From Segetibacter sp. (lineage in GTDB: Bacteria > Bacteroidota > Bacteroidia > Chitinophagales > Chitinophagaceae), in assembly GCA_028288505.1 (NCBI GenBank), contig JAQBNN010000092.1:1-32043 (forward strand): a stretch of 32,043 bases of DNA. Direction: 5' to 3'. Both the position numbers and the translations under genes were made by a program. Shown here piece by piece: positions 24,297-31,550 of the stretch. Each line of letters starts with the position of its first letter. Position 1 is the first letter of the stretch. The notes under the pieces were generated by a model, which saw only the letters and a program-made list of their open reading frames with translations, was not told where the DNA came from and did not search any database.

Positions 24297-24950
24297 TTGA
24301 TATATTATATAGCACTTGGTTGTAGTTACACTATACTACTTGCGGTAGTTGCGGGGATTTGCCGTTATAAGTATATTCTAAAGAATTACCGGCCATTTAT
24401 ATTTTGTACCTGGGTAGCTTTTTGTAACGAGGTACTTACGACCTGGCTGAATATGCATAAGACCACAGACGCCTTAATTACCAACGTTTTTGTACTTGCA
24501 CAGGGATTACTATTGGTATTGCAGTTTAAGGGATGGGATATTTATGAAAAGCGAAAGCGGTACTTTAGAGTTACAGGGGTGATGTTGTTGCTTGTATGGT
24601 TGGTTGAGCATGTATTTTTAAAGAACATACACGAGGTGACCCATATATACAGGGTATACTATTCTCTGGTACTTGTTTTCCTGAGCCTAGAGGAGATAAA
24701 TACCCTGTTTATTGCTGAGAGAAAGCACCTATTATTTAATTCTAAATTCATTTTGTGTGTGACCTTTATCGTATATTTTCTTTACAAAGGACTTATTGAG
24801 ATTTTTTTCATGTATGAGTTAACGGCGAGTACAGACTTTTCGCAGAATCTCTACCTGATCTTTATAGTGATCAATGTATTTTGTAATCTTAGCTATGCAT
24901 TAGCGATCATATGGATGCCTTCGAAACAAAAGTTTATACTGCCATACTAA
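24297..24950 (+). CDS. Seven-transmembrane protein preceding a histidine kinase
   Basis: A 217-residue membrane protein starting with TTG (MIYYIALGCSY); an in-frame TAA lies three codons upstream and the next Met is 52 codons in, which fixes the start. Hydrophobic segments at about residues 2-23, 34-52, 59-77, 91-107, 119-138, 149-171 and 184-207 predict seven membrane spans. Its end overlaps the kinase start by 40 bp, a sign of translational coupling. I know no named family. The arrangement suggests it supplies the membrane sensing part for the short-sensor kinase downstream. Confidence 0.75.
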   Translation: MIYYIALGCSYTILLAVVAGICRYKYILKNYRPFIFCTWVAFCNEVLTTWLNMHKTTDALITNVFVLAQGLLLVLQFKGWDIYEKRKRYFRVTGVMLLLVWLVEHVFLKNIHEVTHIYRVYYSLVLVFLSLEEINTLFIAERKHLLFNSKFILCVTFIVYFLYKGLIEIFFMYELTASTDFSQNLYLIFIVINVFCNLSYALAIIWMPSKQKFILPY

Positions 24951-25668
24951 CTGCGGCGATCGTCCAAGCTATCTTGTTAGTATATTTTGTTATTATGTTG
25001 GTGCGGAATTATAGAAAGCACACATGGTTGTATAAGAAGGGTCTCTTTGCCGAAATAACGGCGCTAGATAATGAAAGAAGGCGGATGTCGAATGAACTAC
25101 ATGACGGGTTAGGCTCATTGCTAACAGGTGTAAAAGCGCAGATACATGGTTTGGAAACTGCTGAAACTGGGAGGGCGGAAATTGCAGCAAGGTGCCAGGC
25201 TTTATTAGGAGAGGCCCAGGAGCAAGTAAGAGAAATATCTTATAACCTTATGCCCAAGAAGCTTACTGATTATGGTTTATGTGCAGCCATAAGAGATTTT
25301 GCAGAGAAGGTTACTGCCGGAACAGATACACAGATCTGCTTCATGCCCATGAATGAACCTTTTTCTTTTTCCCGAGTACAGAAGTCCATATTTACCGGAT
25401 CTTTCAAGAGTTGATCAATAATGCTTTAAAGCATTCAGAAGCCACCAAAATTGTTTTCGGGATAGAACGTTTTTTAAATTACATAGTACTTGAGATTAAG
25501 GATAACGGAAAGGGGTTTTCGTACCCCGACATCGTAAAAAGAGGTAAAGGAAAAGGATGGGAAAACATTACGAACCGAGTGGAGGTAATGAACGGAGATA
25601 TTTTTGTTGATACATCTCCGGGTAAAGGAGTAAGCGTAACTATACAATTGCCACTAACAACGTCGTAG
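24911..25668 (+). pseudogene. NarL-type sensor histidine kinase split by a single-base frameshift
   Basis: Two adjacent frames make one kinase. The first (24911-25414) has one membrane span (about residues 9-31) and the HisKA_3 phosphoacceptor box NELHDGLGSLL (H64). The second frame, open from at least 25372, gives STEVHIYRIFQELINNALKH (N-box), IKDNGKGFSYPD (G1 box) and GKGWENITNRVEV. The two meet only if one base is restored in the T/C-rich tract at 25361-25373, for example a fourth C. Without it, translation stops at 25414 and the ATPase domain is lost. This may be a real mutation, a sequencing error in a homopolymer, or, less likely, a minus-one recoding site. The stop is 4 bp before the response regulator. 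Confidence 0.85.
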
Positions 25669-25672
25669 TTTT

Positions 25673-26317
25673 ATGATAAGAGTCTTGTTGGCCGATGATC
25701 ATCCTGCAATAGTAGAAGGTTTACTACATCTGTTTCAAAAGTATGCGGAGATAGCTGTAGTGGGAACAGTTAATAATGGAACTGATTTGCTAAACCTAAC
25801 CGCAGTTTTAACACCTGATGTAATAATTACAGATATTGATATGCCAGGATTAGAAACGAGGGCTGTAAGCGAGGAAATAGTTAATACGTTTCCGTTGACA
25901 AGTATGATTGTATACAGTTTGTACGACAAAGAATATTTAATAGCCGATTTTATGCAGGCCGGGGTATTGGGATACGTTTTGAAAAGTGATGCGATTGAAG
26001 ATTTAGTTACGGGACTGCATAAGGTATATAATGGGGAATGTTACTATAGCCCGACCATTAGAAAGAAAGCACAAAAGATAATGCTTAATCCAAAGCAGTA
26101 TATAAGTAAAAAAGGGTTGTTTACTGACAAGGAGGTTGAAGTAATACGATTGTTATACGAGGAAAAGACCTCTGACGAGATAGGTAAAGAAATTTATAGC
26201 GCTAAGAGGACAATAGACGGTTTGAGAAGAAGGATCATGGAAAAGATGAAAGTGAGAAGTGTACAAGGAATACTGAAATATGCCATTGAACACGGGCTGT
26301 TTGACAGGAAGGGTTAG
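25673..26317 (+). CDS. NarL/LuxR-type response regulator
   Basis: A 214-residue two-domain regulator. The receiver domain has the acidic pair in VLLADDHPAIV (D8, D9), the phosphoacceptor in IITDIDMPG (D54) and a conserved Lys in YVLKSDAIED. The C-terminal helix-turn-helix runs through FTDKEVEVIRLLYEEKTSDEIGKEI and KRTIDGLRRRI. It starts 4 bp after the kinase stop, so it is the cognate partner of that kinase. If the kinase frameshift is real, this regulator has lost its partner, though other kinases or small phosphodonors might act on it. Targets are not evident; a first guess is the operon itself. Confidence 0.93.
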   Translation: MIRVLLADDHPAIVEGLLHLFQKYAEIAVVGTVNNGTDLLNLTAVLTPDVIITDIDMPGLETRAVSEEIVNTFPLTSMIVYSLYDKEYLIADFMQAGVLGYVLKSDAIEDLVTGLHKVYNGECYYSPTIRKKAQKIMLNPKQYISKKGLFTDKEVEVIRLLYEEKTSDEIGKEIYSAKRTIDGLRRRIMEKMKVRSVQGILKYAIEHGLFDRKG

Positions 26318-26602
26318 GTGGGTGTTATGGGGGTTGATAAATGGCTAATTCAAGGAGTTAAAGATTTATGGATTGAGGGTTTGAGCAATTTGAAAATCGT
26401 AAGCCTGGATAAGCATAATGACAAGGTTGTTATAGGAGAAGAATAGTTGCGGACAAGGCGGATGAGTTTACTGGTGAAGGAATGAAGCAAAGTTGAAACA
26501 GAAGACGACCTATTAGCCTGTTATTTAATACTATTGACCGTTGTTCATCTCCCCATAGTTGAGAATTGCAAGTGTTCTTTTAAATATATTGAAATATATT
26601 TT

Positions 26603-27592
26603 ATGGAAATAAGTATTCAAAATGAGGGCAGTACTAACGGCATTGGTGAAAGTTTTGAAATAGCAGGCCGCAATTATGCAGTAGACCAACAGGAAATAGT
26701 GAAGGGAGTATGGGGTGAATACATGTTTAGAAGAATAAAAGGGAGTGGTTATACAATGTGGTTTAATAATATTAAACCTACGAAGCGAATAAGCGTTACG
26801 TCACGGTACAAAGGACCTTTCTTAGGGCTTGCGGTGAACTATAAGAGCGAGTTTTCCTTTTCTATTCAAGGAAGCGTTTACCAAGTAAATAGTGATCAAC
26901 ATTTTCTTGCTTACCTACCTCTTGCTAATGTGCAGCTAAGCTTAATGAATGATAAGGAGTACGGTGTATTTAGTGTACATTATTCATGCTGCCTCATTAG
27001 GAAGCTGATGAAAGATCTCCCCAGTGAATTGCAGGAACTTTTACATGCGGCTAAAGGCTCGAAAAGTAACCTGGTAATGGACCGGAAATTTTTTCAAGAT
27101 GCTTCCATTAAAAGAGTTGTAGATGAAATTGTTTATAACCGTTTTGGCAGAATGCGGATCCCCCTTCTGAATTTAAAAGCGCAGGAATTATTGTACAAAG
27201 CGATTGATCAGATAGATGTTGAGAATAATAAAACCGCTGGACAATTAAATGAATTTGATAGAGCAGCAGTTTTGAAAGTACAGCAATTGTTGTTGAAGGA
27301 TATAAGTATACATTATACTGTTGCTGCCCTAGCTAAGGAAGCTTGTATGAATAAAACCAAGCTTCAAAAAATTTTCAAATTGCTTTTCAAGGAAACAATA
27401 AAGACCTACCGTGAACGTGCTAGGATGCACAAGGCTAAGGAATTGTTAGAGAGTGCTGATACGAGCTTACTTTCGATAGCAGATAAAGCAGGATATAGTG
27501 ATGTTCCTTCTTTTTCCAAAGCCTTCAAACGTTATTATTCGGTTACTCCAGGGCAGTGGAGAAAGGTAGGCGGGGTGACTGCATGTGATTAA
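26603..27592 (+). CDS. AraC-family transcriptional regulator
   Basis: A 330-residue protein. The ATG at 26603 (MEISIQNEG) is chosen over a TTG 23 codons earlier, whose extension looks non-coding. The C-terminal about 100 residues carry two helix-turn-helix units: HYTVAALAKEACMNKTKLQK and LSIADKAGYSDVPSFSKAFK with YYSVTPGQWRK, the standard AraC ending. The N-terminal about 200 residues are beta-rich, with no clear effector motif, as in many Bacteroidota regulators. It lies 288 bp upstream of mauE on the same strand, and that gap holds a terminator and a long inverted repeat, so it may control the redox group downstream (inference). Confidence 0.9.
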   Translation: MEISIQNEGSTNGIGESFEIAGRNYAVDQQEIVKGVWGEYMFRRIKGSGYTMWFNNIKPTKRISVTSRYKGPFLGLAVNYKSEFSFSIQGSVYQVNSDQHFLAYLPLANVQLSLMNDKEYGVFSVHYSCCLIRKLMKDLPSELQELLHAAKGSKSNLVMDRKFFQDASIKRVVDEIVYNRFGRMRIPLLNLKAQELLYKAIDQIDVENNKTAGQLNEFDRAAVLKVQQLLLKDISIHYTVAALAKEACMNKTKLQKIFKLLFKETIKTYRERARMHKAKELLESADTSLLSIADKAGYSDVPSFSKAFKRYYSVTPGQWRKVGGVTACD

Positions 27593-27725
27593 TACAGGCG
27601 CAGCTAATGTATAGAGTGAAGGAGCCAAAATGCGGGTATTAACTTAGGTTATAGGTGAATTTTGAGAGGTTTTCCTGAACCTGATCAGGATGAGTGAAAA
27701 AAATACATAATAGAACAAATTATGC

Positions 27726-27750
27726 ACCCGTTTGAACAACGGGTTTTTTT
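27726..27750 (+). terminator. Intrinsic terminator downstream of the AraC gene
   Basis: ACCCGTT-TGAAC-AACGGGT stem followed by a T-run. It separates the AraC gene from the mauE gene. Confidence 0.85.
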
Positions 27751-27789
27751 GTTTGTATCGGAGATTTGTGACAGTTACACTTCGACCAC

Positions 27790-27829
27790 TTATTGTGCCA
27801 CCTTACTTATGCCATTTTTGGCACAATAA
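27790..27829. promoter_or_regulatory. Perfect 11-bp inverted repeat upstream of mauE
   Basis: TTATTGTGCCA at 27790-27800 and TGGCACAATAA at 27819-27829 with an 18-bp spacer that includes a further ATGCCA. It ends 51 bp before the mauE start, directly after the terminator. Candidate binding site for a regulator or a structured leader. Confidence 0.55.
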
Positions 27830-27880
27830 CGGGTTTTAGATAAGTTAAACCAGGTTTTTATAAATAAAGGGACACTGCGT

Positions 27881-28315
27881 ATGCCAGGGATTAAAATGCA
27901 AGTAAAACCTCCTGTAGCTAGCACAATAGTATGTATGCTGTTGATTGTACTTTTTGTTTATACAGGTACAAGCAAGTGGTTAAATATGCGGAATTTTTTA
28001 GTGGATCTCAATAACCAACCTTTTGCTGATAGCTTAACACCCTTAATAGCTATCGTACTACCATTTAGCGAAATAACCACTGCCTTTTTATTGCTGTTCG
28101 ATAGAACCAGGCTAGCAGGTTTAATTTTTTCGATGACTTTAATGAGCGTGTTTACCATTTATACGATTTTGATTTTAAGCAATGTGTTTGCAGAGGTGCC
28201 TTGTGCATGTGGCGGATTAATAAAACAACTGACTTGGGAACAGCACCTTGTCTTTAACGTGTTTTTTTATTTGCTATTGTTATTGCTTTTAAAAAGGAGA
28301 GGAGGCAATAGATGA
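27881..28315 (+). CDS. MauE/DoxX-family redox-associated membrane protein
   Basis: A 144-residue protein with four hydrophobic segments (about residues 13-33, 52-73, 78-104, 121-137) and a PCACGG motif (C108, C110) before the last one. This is the pattern of MauE/DoxX-type proteins, which are related to DsbD/VKOR-like electron carriers and thought to move thiol electrons across the membrane. An AAAGGG element lies upstream of the ATG. Its neighbours are a small secreted two-Cys protein and a TlpA-type thioredoxin, which makes a small extracytoplasmic thiol-redox group likely. Confidence 0.82.
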   Translation: MPGIKMQVKPPVASTIVCMLLIVLFVYTGTSKWLNMRNFLVDLNNQPFADSLTPLIAIVLPFSEITTAFLLLFDRTRLAGLIFSMTLMSVFTIYTILILSNVFAEVPCACGGLIKQLTWEQHLVFNVFFYLLLLLLLKRRGGNR

Positions 28316-28392
28316 ACGAAGTACGTTGAAAAAAGCAGGGGTTATGTAATAAGAGGGGCAATATTAGGGATGGTTAACGCAAGGAGAGAGCT

Positions 28393-28506
28393 ATGAATTT
28401 AACTAGAGATATTGTTGCAACAACGCCTTACTGCAGTGGGGCAAACAGGAAGATGCCGAAAAAACTGTATAAGAGAGTAGGCGTTAAATTAAAAATAAGG
28501 TTATGA
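28393..28506 (+). CDS. Possible 37-aa leader peptide coupled to the DUF6520-like gene
   Basis: A short frame (MNLTRDIVATTPYCSGANRK then a basic tail ending KLKIRL) with a clear AAGGAGAGAG ribosome-binding site 6 bases before its ATG, which is unusual for this phylum. It overlaps the next gene by four bases (ATGA), a classical coupling arrangement. The peptide is basic and has one Cys. It may be a real small protein or an upstream frame that feeds ribosomes to the DUF6520-like gene. No family is recognised. Confidence 0.4.
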   Translation: MNLTRDIVATTPYCSGANRKMPKKLYKRVGVKLKIRL

Positions 28507-28763
28507 AAAAGTTCAGGTTAATGATAATGATGGCAGCCTTTGTTGTTTCGATAGGGGCGGCCTTTGCCTTTAAGGCGCAAGAGGAATGGTACATAATTGA
28601 AGATGGCCAGGTGCAGTTGTACAACGGTCAGCCCGGGGACTGCTTACCCAGCAGTGTAAACTGTTTTTATACGCTAAAGAGCGGTGCTGCACCTGGTTCT
28701 GATGATCCCAATGATTATGAGGGTGTACCGAGCCATGCGAACGAGGTATTTGTAAGGCCTTAA
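28503..28763 (+). CDS. Small secreted DUF6520-like protein with one Cys pair
   Basis: An 86-residue protein with a signal peptide (MKKFRLMIMMAAFVVSIGAA, likely cleaved after FAFKA). The mature part of about 60 residues has exactly two Cys, in GDCLPSSVNCFYTLKSG (C47, C54), and ends NEVFVRP. N-terminus, size and Cys placement match the DUF6520-type small exported proteins of Bacteroidota as I remember them; the family is uncharacterised. It follows mauE and is convergent with a TlpA-type gene, so its Cys pair is a plausible client of those redox proteins. The start overlaps a 37-codon frame by ATGA. Confidence 0.7.
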   Translation: MKKFRLMIMMAAFVVSIGAAFAFKAQEEWYIIEDGQVQLYNGQPGDCLPSSVNCFYTLKSGAAPGSDDPNDYEGVPSHANEVFVRP

Positions 28764-28768
28764 AGAGA

Positions 28769-28793
28769 AATAACCGGCGAAGAGCCGGTTATT
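28769..28793. terminator. Bidirectional terminator between the DUF6520-like and TlpA genes
   Basis: Perfect 10-bp arms AATAACCGGC / GCCGGTTATT with a 5-base loop. It serves both convergent genes. Confidence 0.85.
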
Positions 28794-28804
28794 TTATTTA
28801 TATT

Positions 28805-30289
28805 TCATTGCATTGCTTTTTTTACCTGCTGTAAAAAAACTGCTGTTGAAGGTTCATCGATTGGGCGTGATGGGAACATTGTAACAAGCCGTCCCTCGGT
28901 ATTAATAATCATCTGTGCGGGCATAGCAGCATAATTATAGTACATCATAAAAGGATGATCGAGTCCTTTTCCTCCTGTAAAAAGGTTTACATTCTCCTTT
29001 TCGGTAAAGATGCCCCTGTTGACACTACTGACCCACAAGTCCCTATCTCTATCTACACTTACCGTAACGAATACAACCGGCCCCAGCGCTTCAATTGATT
29101 TTTTTATTTCCCTCATTCTTGTTGCCAATTCTACGCAGTGATAGCAGCCGGAGGTCCATAGGTTAACTACTACTGCTTTGCCTTTAAAGTCTGCAAGCTG
29201 TACTGTTCTTCCCTGTTCGTTTAGGAACTCAAAATTTACCACAGGCGATCCCGGACTTTTTGCAGATTTTAACCGCACCAACATTTCTTTGTATGGGCTG
29301 TAAACTTTTCCTTTTAAGTATTGCTGCAGTATTCCGGCAGCATCTTCATTTTTATGAAAAAGCTCTATGCTTGCAACAGTAACCAGCTTATCTTTAAGCA
29401 GGCCCGTGTAATTGACCTTGATATGATTGACCAGTCTTTTTAAGGTTGCGTGATTCCCTTTTCCCTCACTTAAATAAGCATTCACCCATAGGTCGGATTT
29501 CAATTTCTGAATAACCAAGGCTGTATAAGACCGAGAGGTTACGTGGTTTGCACCCTTTATACCGAATGTTCTTTTGGCGTAAAAGTCCCTGTAGGCCCGC
29601 GCTTCCACTTTCTGTATGGAATCGTGAGAGTAATACAGACTACCGAAAGTTTGTTCGTACAGCCCGAGGTAGAGATCGGACAAGCAGTCGAGCTGCAACT
29701 GCTGGTATGCCAGGGGCGACAGGTACGCCTTATACCTGTTAATGACGTCCTTCCTAATGAGTGATAAAGAATCCGCTTTATGGAGCTGCCATTTTTTTCT
29801 TTGGTATTTAGTAAGGTCTGTGGTTAGTTTCGGATCTCCTTTAGTATAATATTGTTTTGACAGCGCATACAGCTCCTGCTGACACTGCATTTTCCTGCCA
29901 TCCTTGCCGGCAAACGTGAGCTTACCCCTCGTGTATTCTACTTGCACGTGATCGCCCGGTTCGATAAAATATAATACCGACCTTCTCCCGATCTTAGGAA
30001 TTAGGGAGATTGACATATAAGCCGGTTTAACTATTGGCGGTACAGTAATGGAGAACTTACCGTGAAGGGCTCTAGCGCTATAAGTACTTGCATCCTGGTC
30101 GTCGCGAGAAATGAAATAATCGTAAAAAATCTTCACTTCCACTGTTGTGTCGGGAATGCCGCTTGTGCCAGTAATGGTAAAGCCTGTTTTTTTTGAACCT
30201 GTTGGGCCTGCAAGAGCATAAGAAGTAAGTAACAGGGCAGCGATGAAGGAGAGGAGCTTTAAAGTGCGAAGGTGGGAGGTTAGAGACAT
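28805..30289 (-). CDS. Secreted TlpA-type thioredoxin protein with DUF4369-like N-terminus
   Basis: A 494-residue exported protein: a hydrophobic N-terminal segment with an AGP junction (about residue 28), a beta-rich domain of the DUF4369 type (about 35-135), a helical middle (about 140-340) and a TlpA/AhpC-TSA thioredoxin domain (about 345-494). The redox motif is SGCYHCVEL (C382, C385), and a cis-Pro loop lies in YAAMPAQMIINTEG. This architecture is common in Bacteroidota periplasmic or lipoprotein thiol-disulfide proteins. The Cys of a lipobox is not seen. It is convergent with the DUF6520-like gene and near mauE, which supports a shared redox job. Confidence 0.85.
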   Translation of the reverse strand: MSLTSHLRTLKLLSFIAALLLTSYALAGPTGSKKTGFTITGTSGIPDTTVEVKIFYDYFISRDDQDASTYSARALHGKFSITVPPIVKPAYMSISLIPKIGRRSVLYFIEPGDHVQVEYTRGKLTFAGKDGRKMQCQQELYALSKQYYTKGDPKLTTDLTKYQRKKWQLHKADSLSLIRKDVINRYKAYLSPLAYQQLQLDCLSDLYLGLYEQTFGSLYYSHDSIQKVEARAYRDFYAKRTFGIKGANHVTSRSYTALVIQKLKSDLWVNAYLSEGKGNHATLKRLVNHIKVNYTGLLKDKLVTVASIELFHKNEDAAGILQQYLKGKVYSPYKEMLVRLKSAKSPGSPVVNFEFLNEQGRTVQLADFKGKAVVVNLWTSGCYHCVELATRMREIKKSIEALGPVVFVTVSVDRDRDLWVSSVNRGIFTEKENVNLFTGGKGLDHPFMMYYNYAAMPAQMIINTEGRLVTMFPSRPIDEPSTAVFLQQVKKAMQ

Positions 30290-30299
30290 GAGTTGTGTT

Positions 30300-30405
30300 G
30301 AATTATGAATTATGAAATATGAGTTATGAGTAATGCGTTATGTTGAATGATGGATGATGGGAGTTAGAGTTATGAGTGATGAATGTTGAATCAATGGCCG
30401 TTACT
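30300..30405. repeat. Low-complexity ATGA-rich repeat, left arm
   Basis: Contains GAATTATGAATTATGAAATA, then GTTGAATGATGGATGATGGG and GAGTTATGAG. The same words recur at 30682-30765. Confidence 0.6.
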
Positions 30406-30461
30406 TAGGCCACTGTTCCAAACCAGGATCTAATTCCAAGCCTTTTTTGGACGCGGGATTT

Positions 30462-30495
30462 GTCACTTTCTTTTTCTTGAAAAAAAAGAAAGTAA
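30462..30495 (+). repeat. Diverged hairpin head of the 18.7-kb repeat family
   Basis: GTCACTTTCTTTTT and AAAAAGAAAGTAAC arms around a short centre give a stem of about 13 bp with one mismatch. The flanks after GTAACCA differ from the copies at 18.7-19.5 kb. Confidence 0.5.
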
Positions 30496-30681
30496 CCACA
30501 GAAAATTATTCGCCTCACTTTAGTTTTTACGGGTGCTCATGAACTTCGTTTCAAGAAAGGAACGGTTTACACCGCGTTCCTTTCTTTGTTCCCTTATTTA
30601 GGTGCAGTGCTACTGTGAATTCGGCATTTGTATTTCATGCCTGTTCGCTTCTTTTGTTCCTTTCATTGTTCCTTGATTTTT

Positions 30682-30765
30682 GAATGGTGAATGTTGAATG
30701 ATGAATGATGGGAGATTGGAGTTATGAGTTATCTGGAATGTTGAATGATGAGCGTTGTGAGTTGT
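30682..30765. repeat. Low-complexity ATGA-rich repeat, right arm
   Basis: Contains GTTGAATGATGAATGATGGG and GAGTTATGAGTTAT, near-copies of words in the left arm. Confidence 0.6.
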
Positions 30766-30829
30766 GGTGTGTTTTTTACCTTCCGGGTGAGCAGGGTTAT
30801 TTTACCCTGCTTCCGGAGTGGGTGGGGAT

Positions 30830-31267
30830 TTATCGAGGATTTTGCTGGATACCAGATAGCTTGATTTCTGCATCGGGTATTGGGAGTGTATATTTTTGGT
30901 GATTGGGAGGTAGGGTAAAAGTTATACCATTAAGTACCCTTACCAAGGTAGTAGAAAAGCGGCTGTCGATATTGAGTCTCCTGAGATCGGACCAACGTAG
31001 TGCTGCTGTAAAGGGCAATTCTTTTCTTCTTTCCTTTAAAATGAGGGAGAGTGCATCAAACTGTGTAGTGGCATTAAAGGGAGTGTAAGTTCCGGTTTTC
31101 CATCTTTTACTTAGTAGCGTATTGAGGTCGGCCAGGGCACCGGCAAGGTTGCCAGTACGAGCTTTTGCTTCTGCACTTATCAAATAAACTTCATTAACAT
31201 TGGTTCCAATTTGCGCTTCTCGCATTTTGTTCTTTGTTTCTTCAAAATGAGTATATCCTGGTTTTCT
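30830..31267 (-). pseudogene. C-terminal remnant of a SusD/RagB-type outer-membrane nutrient-binding protein
   Basis: The frame is open from an upstream stop (TGA, ending near 31268) to 30830 and encodes about 145 residues. It carries the conserved SusD C-terminus: NVNEVYLISAEAKARTGN, ALADLNTLLSKRW, ILKERRKELPFTAALRWSDL and the end IPDAEIKLSGIQQNPR. Full SusD homologues have about 500 residues with a lipoprotein signal; about 350 residues, the signal and any promoter are missing, and no SusC/TonB receptor gene is nearby. It is therefore a decayed fragment, lying next to low-complexity repeats. The first ATG in the frame is at 31225, but expression is unlikely. Confidence 0.85.
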
Positions 31268-31550
31268 TCACATAGCACTTTTTATAAATTAGCCTAAGGT
31301 TAAAAAATGTAAATAGATCAACTCTACTCTTTGAAGGAATAAATTGGTGTGTGCTAACCGGTTGTTTGTGTGTTACCGCCCTGTGGGTTAACAAGCTTTC
31401 TTTTAATCGAGCAACATGATTAGTAAGAAATGTTGAAGGTTGTTGATATTGAACCTGTCAAAAATACTGTGACGAGAGTAGTATAATTACTGCAACTTTA
31501 AAGGGAAGGTAGAGTAAACAGCAAAGGCAAGAGTAGGTAAGGTATTATTG

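Larger units (their letters stand above)
30290..30829. other. 540-bp gene-free region of low-complexity repeats with an embedded hairpin element
   Basis: Imperfect 7-10 bp units of the type GAATTATGA and TTGAATGATG occur at about 30300-30405 and again at about 30682-30765. Between them lies a block with the GTCAC/GTAAC hairpin head. The rightward frame at 30705-30902 is spurious translation of the repeats. Confidence 0.6.

Noticed and set aside
24076-24300. 74-codon rightward frame before the 7-TM gene
   Set aside because: Includes the dispersed motif translation (KVQVSDTTM) and has no family pattern.
25411-25668. Independent small ATPase-domain gene
   Set aside because: The same frame continues upstream with kinase-like sequence and joins the preceding frame after one base change, so it is the second half of a frameshifted kinase.
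28312-28326. Tiny frame overlapping the mauE stop
   Set aside because: Only five codons; no evidence beyond an ATG overlapping the stop.
30705-30902. 65-codon rightward frame
   Set aside because: Begins in ATGA-rich low-complexity repeats and runs antisense to the SusD remnant.
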